64,000 nucleotides of DNA. Origin: Macrothele yani. Its lineage: Eukaryota > Arthropoda > Arachnida > Araneae > Macrothelidae. Location of the stretch: assembly GCA_039090855.1 (NCBI GenBank), contig CM077001.1, positions 120,981,922-121,045,921 on the forward strand. The letters are read 5' to 3'. The notes beneath the pieces were generated by a model that saw only the letters and a program-made list of their open reading frames with translations, was not told the DNA's origin and did not search any database. Shown here piece by piece: positions 54,512 through 62,990 of this stretch (positions within the stretch are counted from its first letter, which is position 1; each line of letters starts with the position of its first letter). A program made the translations under genes and the position numbers.

Positions 54512-55253
54512 TTAACGACCACCGTGAGCAATTCAATGGGCCATAAGCAGTCGGCCGCCCCGGTGGCGCAGTGGTCTAAGGCGCTGGCCTCTGATCATTC
54601 GTCCGTGCGGGGTCCGGGTTCGAATCCCGGTCAGGCATGGATGTTGTGTTTGTCTTACGGCACTGGCTCTCTCCCTTCCCTGGAACCAGTGACCCTAAAT
54701 TAGGGACGGGCGACTGCTTATAGCCCATTGAGTTGCTCACAGCGGTCGTTAAACCTCCAATCAAAAAAAAAATAATAATAATAATTAGTCGTCCGTCCTT
54801 TATTTAGGGCCATTGGTTCTATGGAAGGGACAGAGCCAATGCCATAAGACATAGAACCATACATGCCTCCATGTCTTTTTTTTTTTTTTTTTTTTTTGGA
54901 GGTATATCGACCACCTTGAGCAACTCAATGCGCTATAAGCCGTCGTTCGTCCTTAATTTAGGATCACTGGTTCCAGGGAAGAGAAAGAGCCAGTGCCGCA
55001 AGACATACAACCATACATGCCTCATTGACCTTTTTTTTTTTTTGGATTGGGGGTTTAACGATCGCCGTGAGCAACTCAATGGTCTATAAGCAGTTACCCG
55101 TCCCTAATTTAGGGCCAATGGTTCCAGGGAAGTGAGAGAGCCAGTGCCATAAGGCAAACACAACATCCATGCTTCACAGGGATTCGGACCAGGACCCTTT
55201 TCGGACGAATGATCAGAGGCCATCGCTTAGACCAATGCGTCACCGGGGCCACC
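54512..55253 (-). repeat. Cluster of three SINE A copies (minus)
   Basis: Copy 1 (54,512-54,552 and about 54,785-54,870) is split by a plus-oriented SINE A. Copy 2 (54,876-55,028) begins with a T run and lacks its head. Copy 3 (55,031-55,253) begins with another T run and reaches the head (tcaccggggcca). Each T run marks an independent poly(A) tail, so these are serial insertions near one another rather than a clean tandem duplication. Confidence 0.8.
54553..54775 (+). repeat. SINE A inserted in an inverted SINE A
   Basis: From ggccgccccggtggcgcagt to cctccaatcaaaaaa and (aat)n. Both promoter boxes are intact. The host SINE sequence resumes after the insert at agtcgtccgtcc, preceded by the same agtc found before it. 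Confidence 0.85.
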
Positions 55254-55454
55254 CTCAATGACTTCATCGCCGCCCTTAAGTTAAAGTATCGTAGGGTTCT
55301 TCTTCGTATATATGTACTACAGTCCCTAGGCAAGCGCATTTGTGATTTCTCAGGGTTGCACGAACTATATACCAATGCATGTTATTCATTTTTCTGATTT
55401 TTTTTTTGGAATCTCATTTTCAAAATGACGAAAAACTTCATAGTGGAAAAAAAG

Positions 55455-56165
55455 TGCACTGATGAGTCGTAACATTATGACCGCTTGGGCCGCCTTTCTT
55501 CGTGATAATCGCTTGGACGGACCCGTCGTGGTATCAATTCCACTTGACCAAGAAAGAGGTGTCTTCAGGTATTCTATACCAGATGGACAGATGACGTCCC
55601 GGAGTTCGGTGCCCGCTTGCACCCGGCATGGAATACTCTCCATTGGACCCCGGAAGGTGTACTCAGGTATTGTATACCAGCTGGAAGGAATGACGACCCG
55701 GAGTTCGGTGACCGCTCGTATCTGGCCTCCACTAGATCGCAGATTGTGTCTTCAGGTATTCAGTACCAGCTGGGCAGAATGATATCCAGGTGTTCGGTGA
55801 CCGCTTGCACGCTGCATGGATAGACACTACAAGACCGCGGAAAGTGCTGTCAATTGTTCGGTGCCAGTTAGACAGAATGGCGTCCAAGAGTTCGGTGACT
55901 GCTTGCACTCGGCATGGATAGACGCAACTAGACCGCGGAATGTATCCTCAGGTATTCTATACCAGACGGACAGAATGACATCCGGGAGTTCAGTGACAGC
56001 TTGCACTCGGGCTCCACTTAGGCAACAGAAGGTGTGTTCAGGTATTCAGTAACAACTAGACACAATGGCATTCCAGAGTTCGGTGACCTCTTGCACCCTG
56101 CATGGATAGACTCCACTAGGCCGCGAAAGGTGTCGTCAGGTATTCTGTACCAGCTGGACGAATAA
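55455..56165 (-). repeat. ~97-bp tandem repeat from a Tc1 transposase C-terminus
   Basis: Six to seven units starting caggtattcWgtaccag at about 55,566, 55,664, 55,753, 55,850, 55,948, 56,038 and 56,137. The minus strand of a unit (about 55,985 to 55,890) reads LSVWYRIPEDTFRGLVAS, and one frame over PCRVQAVTEL. Together these correspond to the W-x-R-I-P..L-V-x-S-M-P-x-R-V segment at the end of many Tc1 transposases. The left flank (tgagtcgtaacattatgacc, 55,464-55,483) resembles the terminal repeat of the Tc1 at 57.4 kb. No upstream transposase is attached. Confidence 0.75.
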
Positions 56166-56279
56166 AATCGCGACCGAGAGTAGCCCTAGCGTTGACCAGC
56201 AAAAGCCGTGCTCCATTCCATTCCGCAATAGATAAATGTGTCTCGAGTCGGAAAAGCATACGATATTCTTGGATATGAG

Positions 56280-57005
56280 CATCATAAGAACACTGGACAA
56301 AAAATTACGGAATGCTCATTTTATTGGTTAATATGGGGTTACATCACCACGAGCTCGAAGCACAGTATTGATTTTCGTTGGCATGCTGTTAATATGGGGG
56401 CGGATGAGATTAATGTCCAGTTTGCCCTACGCCGTGAAAAACTGGTCCCTCAGAGCAGTCAAATTGGGAGGGTGTTGTTGTCTCTTCTTAACGGCCCGTT
56501 CAAGCATGACCCAAAGTTTCTCTATAACATTGAGATCAGGCGAATTGGTGGGCTTTGTAAACGATGATCCACACCCATTGATTGGTCTTCCTCCGATGCA
56601 GTTCAATCTTTGTAAAGGATGATCCATGCCCATTGGTCTTCCTCTGATGTAGCTCGAACTTTGAAAACGATGGTCCATGCCCATTGGTCTTCCCTCGATG
56701 CAGCCCAATCTTTGAAGACGATGATCCATGCCCATTGGTCTTCCTCCGACACAGTTCTAACTTTGAAAGCGATGATCCACGCCTATTGTTCTTCCTCCAA
56801 CACAGTTCTAACTTTGAAAACGATGGTCCACGCCTATTGTTCTTCTTCCTTTGCAGCTTGAATTGTGAAAACGATGATCCACGCCTATTGTTCTTCTTCC
56901 TTTGCAGCTTGAATTGTGAAAACGATGATCCATGTCCGTTGGTCTTTTTCCGATGCAGCTTGAACTACGAATAGTGCACATCAGCCTTTTGGGATGGTTC
57001 AACAC
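56280..57005 (-). pseudogene. Tc1-like transposase 8 with in-frame 17-aa repeats
   Basis: On the minus strand the C-terminal third is clear: NSPDLNVIEKLWVMLERAVK (Glu of the catalytic triad, ~56,540), NLTALRDQFFTA, stop, then LIRPHINSMPTKINTVLRAR and GDVTPY before a stop near 56,335. Upstream of the Glu block, where Tc1 proteins normally have about 30 residues after the second Asp, lies an array of eight 51-bp units (HRFQ..GGRPMGMD-type, 17 codons each). The frame stays open across units except for TAG stops in two of them and an 18-codon first unit. At the far end MLNHPKRLMCTIRSSSC leads into the array. The second Asp block is not recognisable. Confidence 0.7.
56563..56974 (-). repeat. 51-bp tandem repeat, eight units, in coding frame
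   Basis: gatgRtccaYgcc recurs at about 56,564, 56,618, 56,669, 56,720, 56,771, 56,822, 56,873 and 56,924. The period is 51 bp, with one 54-bp unit. Neighbouring units share variants in pairs (for example tcttcttcctttgcagcttg in units 6 and 7), which points to stepwise duplication. Confidence 0.88.
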
Positions 57006-57439
57006 ACTTCCATAGTTACATGGGCTTATATTAAGAGTTTTTGTATTACCTAATTTTATTCTTAGCTTAATGTTCTTTCTGTTTTTTCAGCTCTTAAGTT
57101 CATTTTTATTATGTTATCAATTAGTATGGCTCATTACGGAATTTCAATAGTTTGAAAGGAATTTCTATTTGGCACTTCATTCGTATACTATATACTGTAT
57201 AATTAAATCGCTATTATGTCAAGCTGCATTGCACGGACATATGGAGATTTTTAATTTTTGATTTTTGACTTTCGATTTTTAACTTTCAATTCTTTGATGT
57301 TGTTTATTAATGTTTTTGAAAGTACAAACACAGGGGCGGATTGGGATGACCAAACCAAGCCGGGAAATTTAGGCTTGCGGTCCACTACAGCATCTCCTCC
57401 ATTTGAAGGTTGTAACACGCACAATCTTCAAATGGACGG
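57006..57439. other. AT-rich spacer
   Basis: Only a decayed (ttttga)n-like stretch near 57,248-57,285. It also holds a short inverted pair, ctcctccatttgaaggttgt and caatcttcaaatgga, just left of the Tc1 terminus. Confidence 0.4.
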
Positions 57440-58634
57440 TCGATTCACATTATTATGACCACCAGCTAACATCCAGGGTAACAGCCGTGTGGAGCGCAGA
57501 CAGCAGCTAGACGGGCTGGGAGTGACTCAATAAAGTGCTGGAAGGTGTTCACAGGTATGTGGAGCCATGCTGACTGCAGTGCGTCTTACAGCTGCTGGAG
57601 GGTGCTTGGTGGAGGATCCACAGAGCGGACAACACGATCGAGGGGGTCCCACAGATGCTCAATTGGGTTTAAGTCTGGGGAATTAGGGGTCAGGAAAGTA
57701 TTTTGAAGTGATCATCGTGCTCTTCTAACCACTCTCGGACATTTCTAGCTGTGTGACACATCGCATTGTCGTTCTGGAAGATCCCATCCGCCCCAGGGAA
57801 GACAATCAGCATTCATGGGTGTACGTGGTCTGCAAAGATAGATTCATAACGAATTCGGTTCATAGTGCCTTCTACAGGTCTGAGTGGACCTAGGGAATGC
57901 CACAAAAATATTCTCCAGACCATAACGCTGCCCCATCAACTTGTGTTCTTCCAGCAATGGTTGAAGAGTGTTTGTTCTCCGATGTTTATCGCCTTATACG
58001 CCAACGTCCATCCGTTCCATGAAGCAGAAAACGTGACTCATTGCAGAAGGCAATACTATGACAATCAGCGGAGGTGCAATTCCAATATTGGCGAGCAAAT
58101 GTTAGCCTTTTCTGTCGATGCACCTTAGGTTAGCATAGGTGCAGTGACCATCCGTATGCATCGGAGCCCCATACGTAGGAGGGTTCGCTGAATTGTTTTT
58201 AGACACACTGCCGGCATTCGGCCAGTGAGTTGCTTCACTGTAGCGTGTCGATCGGCCCTCACGCACCTTCGAAGCCGACGTTCACCTCTCACATCTATGG
58301 AACGTGATGTTCCGCAGTTTCCACGTCGCTTATTCGCAATGATGCCATTTCTTTATTCACGATACACATTAACCACAGCAGCACGCGAACAATTCACAAA
58401 CAGCGCTGTTTCAGAAATTACTGCCACCCTTGCCCCGGAAGCCGATAATTATCCCCTTTTGTAAAGCTGATAAATCGCTCCTTTTATCCATGACAGCAAC
58501 GAGTGATATGTTTTCAGAATGCTTACAGCACTCTTCATATACCCTCCAATCCAGCTCACGACACGTGCCTTCTTTCACTGGCTACGCGCCGTTGACGTCA
58601 AAAGTAGGAGGTGGTCACAATAATGTGACTCGAC
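57440..58634 (-). mobile_element. Tc1-like DNA transposon 9
   Basis: Ends gtcgattcacattattatga (57,440) and ttgtgacc-type mirror gtggtcacaataatgtgact cgac (to 58,634) are inverted repeats. Length is 1.195 kb. The transposase is on the minus strand. The family belongs to the group with TCACATTATTRTGACCACC termini. Confidence 0.85.
57467..58495 (-). pseudogene. Tc1-like transposase 9 pseudogene
   Basis: The start MDKRSDLSALQKGIIIGFRG is near 58,490. The helix-turn-helix region follows with frameshifts, then RSIDVRGERRLRRCVRADRH and ATVKQLTGRMPAVCLKTIQR. GSVMVWRIFLWHSLGPLRPV is followed by IFQNDNAMCHTARNVREWLE with the second Asp. A shift then leads to LTPNSPDLNPIEHLWDPLDR with the Glu, and the protein ends LQSAWLHIPVNTFQHFIESL then PARLAAVCAPHGCYPGC. 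The first Asp block is decayed (FCNESRFLLHG-like). About five frameshifts or stops are present. Confidence 0.85.
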
Positions 58635-58639
58635 TGTGT

Positions 58640-58745
58640 ATGTCTTACAGGTTCCATTAAGTTGATCTTGAACGTGTGTAGTTCATTTGGGGTTCTTGCA
58701 ATAAGAACGAGATCGTCTGCATATTTGAAATTTAACTCACCTTCG
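58640..58745 (-). pseudogene. LINE reverse-transcriptase fragment (YADD box), minus
   Basis: The minus strand from 58,745 reads EGELNFKYADDLVLIARTPN then ELHTFKINLMEP. YADD is the catalytic motif of non-LTR reverse transcriptases. The fragment is only about 33 codons long and abuts a plus-strand RT fragment. Confidence 0.7.
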
Positions 58746-58747
58746 TC

Positions 58748-59307
58748 TTGCTGACGATGAAGACATTTTTGCAACTGCTCCTTCAGAACTTCAGGGTATG
58801 ATTCAGGAACTTGTTGACAAGAGTAGAGAAGTGTGATTAAAAATGAATTTTCAGAAAACGAGACTAATGTACAATGCTTTTACAAGAAATGAAGGTTTAT
58901 CGATTGATGGGGAAAAGCTGGGGATAACCGATACCTACATTTACCTTGGACAGCAGATATCAAGCAAAGGTCACATTGATGAAGAAATTAATCGACATAT
59001 GAAACTTGGCTGGAGAGCTTTTGGAAGAAACAGTACGATTTTTAAGATACAACGAAAAAGCAGATACCTGTGTCATTTTTGCCTTAAAACAAAAGTGTTT
59101 AATTAATGCATCTTTCCAGTGCTTACGTATGGAGCACAGACGTGGACCTTAACTAAAAACGAGTTACAAAGACTGCAGACAACTGGGAGAGGCATGGAGA
59201 GATGCATGCTTGGTGTTACTAGGAGAGATAAGAGGAACTCGTGGATCAGGAAAATGACCAGGGTAGAAGACATCATAATCAGAGTAAAATCCCTGAAATG
59301 GGAATGG
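58748..59307 (+). pseudogene. RTE-like LINE reverse transcriptase, 5' part
   Basis: Begins at the catalytic motif (LADDEDIFATAPSELQGMIQ, a variant of Y/FADD), followed by ELVDKSREV, a stop and KMNFQKTRLMYNAF. Then come IDGEKLGITDTYIYLGQQIS, EEINRHMKLGWRAFGR and, after a stop, MLTYGAQTWTLTKNELQRLQ with MERCMLGVTRRDK and VEDIIIRVKSLKWEW. This order (YLGQ..EIN..R, then TYGAxTWTLT and MLGVxRRDxxRNxWIR) is that of RTE/BovB-type reverse transcriptases. The frame is cut by a 3.1-kb insertion at 59,307 and continues at 62,450. Confidence 0.85.
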
Positions 59308-59513
59308 TTGTTTGGTTTTGGTAACTCTGGGTACCAAGTTTACTGCTATAATTGAATTACAAACATAGGAGATATCAGTGAATAATGCAGTACAGAAAAT
59401 ATAACGAGAAAAATACAGGTATATCCACTGTACAACACAAACTGGAGAGCAAACATACAGAGCACATTATCATTGCGCAGTGACATAGTTATCCACAGAG
59501 AGGAACTCAGTTG

Positions 59514-59734
59514 GGCTGCCCCGGTGGCGCAGTGGTCTAAGCGATGGCCTCTGATCATTCGTCCGTAAGGGATCCGGGTTCGAATCCCGGTGAGGCATGG
59601 ATGCTGTGTTTGTCTTAAGGCACTGGCTCTCTCCTTCCCTCGAGTCAGTGACCCGAAATTAGGGACGGGCAACTGCTTATAGCCCATTGAGTTGCTCACG
59701 GTGGTCGTTAAACCTCCAATCAAATAAAAAAAAA
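59514..59734 (+). repeat. SINE A with target duplication
   Basis: From ggctgccccggtggcgcagt to cctccaatcaaataaaaaaa. gaactcagttg occurs at 59,503-59,513 and 59,735-59,745. Both promoter boxes are intact. Confidence 0.9.
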
Positions 59735-59745
59735 GAACTCAGTTG

Positions 59746-60340
59746 GACAACACCAACGCTAGAGAAGAGCTCAGTGTGAAAATTAATAAATAAGGGGTCG
59801 GACCATACAACAACAGGGAGCTGACAGTGGGAGGCAATGCCGGCAAAACATCAATTTGCACAGATAATAAAAATAACGGCACATCATTCGATACGAAGTA
59901 ACACAAGTACAGCTTTAAGAGCATATGTACAAGGTTATGATAAAACACCAACCGAGTAGAGCATAACGACGGTCAAAATGCAAGGCACAGTACAGGAAGA
60001 CACCAACTACATTATGAGAACAAAGTTAACATGTGTAGAACTAATATAAACCGCGACGGAGGATAACACTAGTACTTCAAGGACAGACAATGAGAGCAAA
60101 AGAAAACACAAGGCACAGTAACAAAATCAGGAAGCAACATTGCAATGCGAGAGTGATAACATGAAGGGAGCAACACACAATTTACGAGACAGTAGATGAA
60201 TGAACGCGAAACCAGAAAATCCGGCGACCGCAAGGTGGAAAACGTCACCGGAGAGAACTAAAAGTGTTGGGTTGGGAAGTAGCGCTAAAGTTTATCGGCT
60301 TGAGGAAGTAAGGTATCACAAAACTGTTTCTCAGCGAGGT
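59746..60340 (-). other. Probable 3' region of the half-LINE
   Basis: Purine-rich on the plus strand, without any recognised ORF, repeat or domain. Confidence 0.4.
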
Positions 60341-62229
60341 CTATGCATTCAAGAAGGAGAGACGGCAAGTGTATCGTCTCATGAAAACCTGGTACCTAGG
60401 ATCCGTGACAGTCAGAGATATGAAAAATGACTCATAGGCTTCAACTTGCATCACAGCTGCACACAGATCAAGATCAGGTGAGTGGAGAAATTCTTTAGTA
60501 GAGACAACAGTACGAGCCGATTGGAAGAAGCGTAAGAGGTACTGTCTGGACAGAAGGGAGAACTTATTGATGACCTGTATAACCTCATCATCTGAGAGAG
60601 GATTGACAGGACCAAAACGGAGATGCATACTGTTCGAAGAGTCATCAGGTGAAGGAACATCTAAACAAGAAACTTCGGGAACACTAGATGCGGCCACAGA
60701 GGAAGTAACAGAAAGTTGTTTTTACCTTTTTCGGTTTCGCTGAGCCACTGGAAGTTCCAGTTTGTTTTGAAGACGAAGTTGAGGCGAATGTATCCATTGG
60801 CGGATCAGGAAGAACACCCGAAACGGGAGACGAGAATACAAGTCGCGCCGATAAATCAGGATGTACCCGATCAGCATCGGTGGACACTGAAACATCAGCT
60901 GAGGTAGCAGGAAGGTGCGGCAACAAGGGAACAGCAGACAGGGTCGTAGTTGGAGATCCGGTATGCAAGAGACACGGAGGAAAGCCAGTCGGCCGAAGTA
61001 CCACTCGACACATCCGAGTCGGAACACTCCGCCGGAGGCACATCAGTAGTGGGAGACATCTCTGCTAACCCAGAAGGCTGATGCACTACTGTACGGTGCG
61101 GAAGAGGAGGAAAGGGATCATTGTCCTTGACTGGAAGGTGCGTCTGACGGAGAGGAGAGGTCACGTCAGGCAAAACACTGGTAGAAGGCACGGTAGTAGG
61201 ATCAATGTGATGGGCATTACAAGGCGAACTGGAAGAAAGACCACGACATATGCGCACACAGGAGGCAGTGGTATGGTCCTGTGTAAGACAGTGAGTACAA
61301 TACTGAGTGCTGAAAATCTTGAAACTGTTAGTGCGTGAGCCAATTCCAACAGTAGCCTCTGTCGGGCGATCCGTCAAGGCTTTCTCAGTGGGAAAGACGA
61401 CCAATAACTGACGGCGAGGTCCTGTAGCATGTGTAAATCGAGTTCAGCGTGGAGCGTCAGAAAGGAGATGGACCTCGCCAGCAATTTTATAAACTTGATT
61501 GACAAGGAGAGGAAGCGCAGTATCAGGCGCTTTCTGCGGAACAGGATATAACGTGATGTTCACAGCACGCTTGGAAAGAGGAGAGCGGATGAAAGGACTT
61601 GTTCCAATCGAAAGTCCGTGTGCAAGAAAAAAGTCACCATCATCTTTGCACTGGAACTACACTGAGATACCCCGAGAGGTACGAGAAATTCCGGCAATAA
61701 ACGCAGACGACACATGACTTGAGAGGGCCTTCATGTAGCGTGGCAAACGAATATTCGGTAAGGCATGAAACAGCACAACCTCTATCCAGGAAATTCTGGA
61801 ACTCACGGCCAATCTGCGAATTTTGATCCATCCTTACCTTCACCTTATGGTTGGATACCTGAACAATAGGTGCTGATTGCAAGAGAGCGTCAGGCTGAGA
61901 AGAAGCTGATGTAGAAGCAAATGACATCCTCGGAAGAGAAGTCTGTGCGGAGCCAGCTGGCATAGCAGGCAGTGAGGAAGAGGAGCAGAGGCACAAGGCA
62001 AAGCAGTAGTCGCAGCAATACCCAGGGAGGGCACCGTGGCAGAGTCAAAAGCAGAAGGCGCAGCCAAGTCCAGGGAAGACACCGGAGGAGGAGTACCAGG
62101 AAGCTCGGAAGGCTCCTCAGCAGACACATCAGAGGACGAGAGTACGTCAACTTCCATGGACGTGAGAAGTGCGACATGAAGTGTATCCGCCACGCCCAGA
62201 GACGATAACGATAGACCGGAAGCCGCCAT
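60341..62229 (-). pseudogene. Gag-like ORF1 of a non-LTR retrotransposon
   Basis: The minus-strand start MAASGLSLSSLGVADTLHVA at 62,229 is followed by a Ser/Pro-rich acidic region (SSDVSAEEPSELPGTPPPVS). After a shift come VQVSNHKVKVRMDQNSQIGR and EFQNFLDRGCAVSCL, a conserved-looking core. Further on, KIFSTQYCTHCLTQDHTTAS and CVRIC contain a CCHC-like zinc-knuckle pattern (C-x2-C-x4-H-x4-C), then a Ser/Pro/Thr-rich stretch. Near the end, PVNPLSDDEVIQVINKFSLL and YLLRFFQSARTVVSTKEFLH. Such proteins bind the element's RNA. At least four frameshifts are present. The clade is not recognised. Confidence 0.6.
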
Positions 62230-62449
62230 GTTGGCAGCTTTCAAACGTAAACAAACGAGCAAATGATATGAAAACGGAGGAATATGAATAAACGCATGGA
62301 CGAAATCGTCAGAAAAATAGCTCAAAACGTGCGCACTACCTTTAAACAGGCTGGCCACGCAACTGGTGAGTGCGGGACGTGGTATATCACACTAGAATGC
62401 ATAAAATGCAGGAACCACCAACACAACGTCTGTCAAAAACGAGCAATGG

Positions 62450-62665
62450 GCTGGACAAATTATCGGAAGAACAGACCACCGATAGACAACCGAAATTATA
62501 GACTAGATTCCGATTAACAGGAAAAGACCCAGAAGATGGGAGCATGAAATTCTAAATCATGCGAGAGTGACATGGAGGAAACTGGCAAAAGACAGATTGT
62601 TGTAGAAGAAACTTGGGAAAACCTTTATCCAGCAGTAGATTGATAATTTGGTAATGATGATTAAC
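62450..62665 (+). pseudogene. RTE-like LINE, C-terminal part
   Basis: After the insertion the plus strand continues WAGQIIGRTDHR, then stop, TTEIIDWIPIN-like, KRPRRWEHEILNHARVTWRK and LAKDRLL..KKLGKTFIQQ. This is the usual end of an RTE-type ORF (W-A-G-H, GKRxRRRPxxRWxDE, WxxxAxDR). Joining 59,307 to 62,450 puts LKWEW directly before AGQ. aatgg occurs at both edges (59,303-59,307 and 62,445-62,449). Confidence 0.82.
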
Positions 62666-62726
62666 AAAAGAACATGAAAGAAATATCAGTTCAATAAATG
62701 AAACGTTTGTACCATTGAGCATAAGG

Positions 62727-62850
62727 TACACTGGTGTGCAAAAATTAAGGACGAAGAGGAGAAATTACTATAACAGCGGAACGGCTGATCTGTGGGCCAT
62801 GTCCTCGGCCCTCTTTCGGGTGGGGTGGGGTTGGGGGTGGGAAGATGTGA
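62727..62850 (+). mobile_element. Tc1-like terminal fragment
   Basis: tacactggtgtgcaaaaatt aaggacgaagagg looks like the outer end of a Tc1-type element of a further family (TA then CACTGGTGTGCAAAA). It is followed by gcggaacggctgatctgtgg and a g-rich tract. No transposase or second end is present; it is cut off by SINE E. Confidence 0.45.
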
Positions 62851-62852
62851 CG

Positions 62853-62990
62853 TGCCTACACCGCAGGACGCACATGAGATAAAGGCAGATAGCAGCGAGA
62901 GCATACGTCCGCGTAGCTCAGTTAGGAGAGTGACTTATTCTATGTCCGGCTTGGACAAAAATGACGGAGAAATTGACTTCATTATAAGCG
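62853..62990 (+). repeat. SINE E copy
   Basis: Leader cgcaggacgcacatgagata and aaggcagatagcagcgagag, a decayed tRNA-like module (gcgtagctcagttaggagag, B box lost), then aaaatgacggagaaattgac ttcattata. Same order of modules as at 39.6 and 48.4 kb. Confidence 0.7.

Larger units (their letters stand above)
59308..62449 (-). mobile_element. Non-LTR element with ORF1 only (half-LINE-like)
   Basis: A 3.1-kb insertion in the RTE LINE, flanked by a short aatgg repeat. On the minus strand it has a ~220-bp 5' leader (to about 62,230), a gag-like ORF1 in several frames down to 60,341, and then ~820 bp with no reverse transcriptase or endonuclease that I can find. It ends in accaaaaccaaacaa. A SINE A sits at 59,514-59,734. 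Whether ORF2 was lost by internal deletion or never belonged to the element cannot be decided here. Confidence 0.55.
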
